Source: JBBQSF01 sp038214085 (GTDB taxonomy: Bacteria; Bacteroidota; Bacteroidia; Bacteroidales; CG2-30-32-10). Taken from it: a stretch of DNA of 35,761 nucleotides. The stretch's first letter is position 1; each line of letters opens with the position of its first letter. Shown piece by piece: positions 33,732-35,761 of this stretch. The position numbers and the translations under genes are program-made. The stretch is taken from positions 1 to 35,761 of the forward strand of contig JBBQSF010000012.1 of NCBI GenBank assembly GCA_038214085.1, given 5' to 3'. The notes under the pieces were generated by a model. That model did not search any database. It saw only the letters and a program-made list of their open reading frames with translations, and was not told the origin of the DNA.

Positions 33732-34343
33732 ATGAGACACGGAAAAAAAATAAACCACTTAGGTAGAACCAGTGCACATCGTAAAGCGATGTTGTCTAAT
33801 ATGGCCGCTTCGTTAATTTTGAAAAAACGAATTGAAACAACTCTTGCTAAAGCTAAAGAACTTAGAGTTTTTATTGAACCTCTTATTACCAGGTCAAAAG
33901 AAGATTCTACTCACTCCCGCAGAGTTGTGTTTAGTTACCTACAAAGTAAAGAAGCGGTTACAGAACTATTCAGGGAAATTTCAACAAAAGTTGCTCAACG
34001 CCCCGGAGGTTATACTAGAATTCTTAAACTTGGAAGCCGTCTTGGTGATAATGCCAGTATGTGTATGATGGAACTCGTTGACTATAACGAAAACCTTCTT
34101 GCAGAAAAAGCTGATAAAAAGGCAAAAGCAACCACTCGCCGTGGTCGTACAAAAAAGACTACTGATGCCGAAGTAGAAGCACCAAAGAAAAAAGTAACAC
34201 CTAAGGTAGCTGCTGATACGAAGGTTGCAGAACCTGTTGCAGAAGTTATTGAAGAAGTAAAAGATGCCGAAGAAGTTATCATCGAATCTTCAGTTGAAGA
34301 AGCAAAACCTGAAATTACTTCAGAAGAAGAAAAGATAGACTAG
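33732..34343 (+). CDS. rplQ: 50S ribosomal protein L17 (bL17) with long C-terminal extension
   Basis: 203 residues, against about 120-130 in E. coli. The first 120 residues are standard L17: MRHGKKINHLGRTSAHRKAM, LSNMAASLILKKRIETTLAKAKELR, then VAQRPGGYTRILKLGSRLGDNA. From about residue 125 a low-complexity tail follows, first Lys/Arg/Thr rich and then strongly acidic (Glu, Val, Ala). It is probably disordered and exposed at the ribosome surface. Such tails are, to my knowledge, common in Bacteroidota L17. Last gene of the supercluster, followed by an intrinsic terminator. Confidence 0.96.
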   Translation: MRHGKKINHLGRTSAHRKAMLSNMAASLILKKRIETTLAKAKELRVFIEPLITRSKEDSTHSRRVVFSYLQSKEAVTELFREISTKVAQRPGGYTRILKLGSRLGDNASMCMMELVDYNENLLAEKADKKAKATTRRGRTKKTTDAEVEAPKKKVTPKVAADTKVAEPVAEVIEEVKDAEEVIIESSVEEAKPEITSEEEKID

Positions 34344-34362
34344 TTGTTAGTTATTTTATATT

Positions 34363-34398
34363 TACGGGATTTGCTTTTGTGAATCCCGTATTTTTTTT
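34363..34398 (+). terminator. Intrinsic terminator after rplQ
   Basis: A perfect 9-bp stem (TACGGGATT at 34363-34371 with AATCCCGTA at 34382-34390), a 10-base loop and an eight-T run at 34391-34398. It ends the ribosomal supercluster 20 bases after the rplQ stop and separates it from eno. Confidence 0.92.
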
Positions 34399-34463
34399 AA
34401 CTATTTTTAAAAACAGTAAACAATATTGATTAATTTTATCATAAATTTAAAAATCATTTTATT

Positions 34464-35753
34464 ATGGGACTAATTTCGCATATTCACGCACGTCAAATCC
34501 TCGATTCTAGAGGAAATCCAACCGTTGAAGTTGATGTTTATACCGATTCCGGTGTAATTGGAAGAGCAGCTGTACCTAGCGGAGCATCTACAGGCATTCA
34601 CGAAGCACACGAATTACGTGATAACGACAAATCTGTTTATCTTGGAAAAGGCGTTCTTAAAGCAGTTCAGAATGTTAATACTACTATTAACGACGAACTA
34701 AATGGGGTAGAAGTTTCTGAACAAGTGGGAATTGACAGGTTCATGTGCGAACTTGATGGAACCCCGAATAAAGTGAATATTGGTGCAAATGCAATTCTTG
34801 GCGTTTCTCTTGCCTGTGCAAATGCCGCTGCGCAAGAAGCTGGAATGCCATTGTTTAAATATATTGGAGGCGTTAATGCTGATTTATTGCCAATTCCAAT
34901 GATGAATATCATTAACGGAGGATCTCATGCCGACAATTGCATCGATTTTCAGGAATTTATGATTATGCCCGTTGGTGCATCTTCTTTTACTGAAGCAATC
35001 AGAATGGGTGCTGAAGTATTTCACCATTTAAAGGCTGTTCTGAAAAAGAAAAATTATTCTACAAATGTTGGCGACGAAGGTGGTTTTGCCCCTAATCTTA
35101 AATCAAATGAAGAAGCGATTACATTTATTATTCAAGCTATTGAAGCCGCGAAATATAAACCCGGTAAGGATATTTTTATTGCTCTTGACCCTGCTTCATC
35201 CGAATACTACATTCCTAAAGAAAATGTTTATCACCTTCACAAATCAACAGGCGATAAATTAAAACCTTCTGAAATGGTTGATTATTGGAAAAATTGGGTT
35301 AGCAAATATCCTATTATTTCAATCGAAGATGGTATGGCTGAAGACGATTGGGCTGGTTGGAAATTAATGACAAAAACACTTGGCGACAAAATTCAATTGG
35401 TTGGTGACGATTTATTTGTTACCAATGTTGAACGCCTTCAGAAAGGTATTGACAAAGGAGTTGCCAATTCAATATTGATTAAAGTAAATCAGATTGGAAC
35501 ACTTACTGAAACCATTAACGCTGTTGAAATGGCCAAGTCCAATTCCTATACTGCTGTAATGAGCCACCGTTCGGGTGAAACCGAAGATACCACTATTGCT
35601 GATCTTGCGGTTGCTTTAAAAACCGGAATGATTAAAACCGGAAGCGCATGCCGCTCTGAACGTATTGCGAAATATAACCAACTCATGCGTATCGAAGAAG
35701 CCCTTGGAAAGAATGCACAGTTCTGGGGATCTAATTTTAAATATGCCAAATAA
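34464..35753 (+). CDS. eno: Enolase (phosphopyruvate hydratase)
   Basis: 429 residues, full length; the stop at 35751-35753 is inside the window. It converts 2-phosphoglycerate to PEP in glycolysis. Conserved sites: the mobile loop VPSGASTGIHEAHELRD, H155 in GGSHADN, E164 and E205 (VGDEGGFAP) matching E. coli Glu168 and Glu209, the Mg ligands in ALDPASS, SIEDGMAEDDW and VGDDLFVTN, the catalytic Lys of LIKVNQIGT, and SHRSGETEDTTIADLAVAL. It follows the rplQ terminator by 65 bases of AT-rich DNA, so it should have its own promoter, but no complete consensus was seen. Confidence 0.98.
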   Translation: MGLISHIHARQILDSRGNPTVEVDVYTDSGVIGRAAVPSGASTGIHEAHELRDNDKSVYLGKGVLKAVQNVNTTINDELNGVEVSEQVGIDRFMCELDGTPNKVNIGANAILGVSLACANAAAQEAGMPLFKYIGGVNADLLPIPMMNIINGGSHADNCIDFQEFMIMPVGASSFTEAIRMGAEVFHHLKAVLKKKNYSTNVGDEGGFAPNLKSNEEAITFIIQAIEAAKYKPGKDIFIALDPASSEYYIPKENVYHLHKSTGDKLKPSEMVDYWKNWVSKYPIISIEDGMAEDDWAGWKLMTKTLGDKIQLVGDDLFVTNVERLQKGIDKGVANSILIKVNQIGTLTETINAVEMAKSNSYTAVMSHRSGETEDTTIADLAVALKTGMIKTGSACRSERIAKYNQLMRIEEALGKNAQFWGSNFKYAK

Positions 35754-35761
35754 AATTCATC

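Overview
The window reads as a chromosomal segment of a Bacteroidota bacterium, probably class Bacteroidia; I cannot fix the order or genus. Evidence: AT-rich DNA, promoter-like sites of the TTTG-N19-TAnnTTTG type, scarce Shine-Dalgarno sequences, a Porin_10-type outer-membrane protein, the DUF4290 family, DUF2141, a MurA with Asp at the active-site Cys position, zinc-free forms of S4, S14 and L36, and an L17 with a long charged tail.

Layout. (1) 1-1215: the 3' part of a 23S rRNA gene, a 5S rRNA gene and a strong intrinsic terminator, which is the end of an rRNA operon. (2) 1260-3185 (+): a putative porin behind a promoter so close that the mRNA may be leaderless. (3) 9430 down to 3189 (-): a tight six-gene cluster, grpE, dnaJ, an ABC exporter ATPase and permease, an Ppx/GppA phosphatase, and an NtrC-like response regulator that has lost its DNA-binding domain. 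tlpA-like thioredoxin (9588-10148) lies just upstream on the same strand. (4) 10149-10569: a 421-base non-coding stretch with a MITE-like element, interleaved inverted repeats and a promoter-like site pointing into it. (5) 10570-16057: murA (-), a frameshifted DUF2141 gene (+), a DUF4290 gene (-), and a PcrA/UvrD helicase gene (-) broken by one in-frame TAA. (6) 16361-34343 (+): one long, complete str-S10-spc-alpha ribosomal supercluster (rpsL, rpsG, fusA, rpsJ through rpsQ, rplN through rplO, secY, map, infA, rpmJ, rpsM, rpsK, rpsD, rpoA, rplQ), led by a promoter and a small hairpin and closed by an intrinsic terminator. tuf and adk are absent from it. (7) 34464-35753 (+): eno.

How the genes fit together: both ends of the window serve translation. 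The minus-strand cluster combines protein folding (GrpE/DnaJ), export across the inner membrane and probably phosphate/alarmone metabolism with a regulator. The supercluster supplies ribosomal proteins, EF-G, IF-1, the SecY translocon, methionine aminopeptidase and the RNA polymerase alpha subunit.

I see no CRISPR array, prophage, defence island or clearly new multi-gene system. The best leads are the broken pcrA and DUF2141 genes (real lesions or assembly errors), the structured 10.3-10.5 kb element, the HTH-less sigma-54-type regulator, the Asp-type MurA and the leaderless porin. Promoter calls rest on motif matching by eye.
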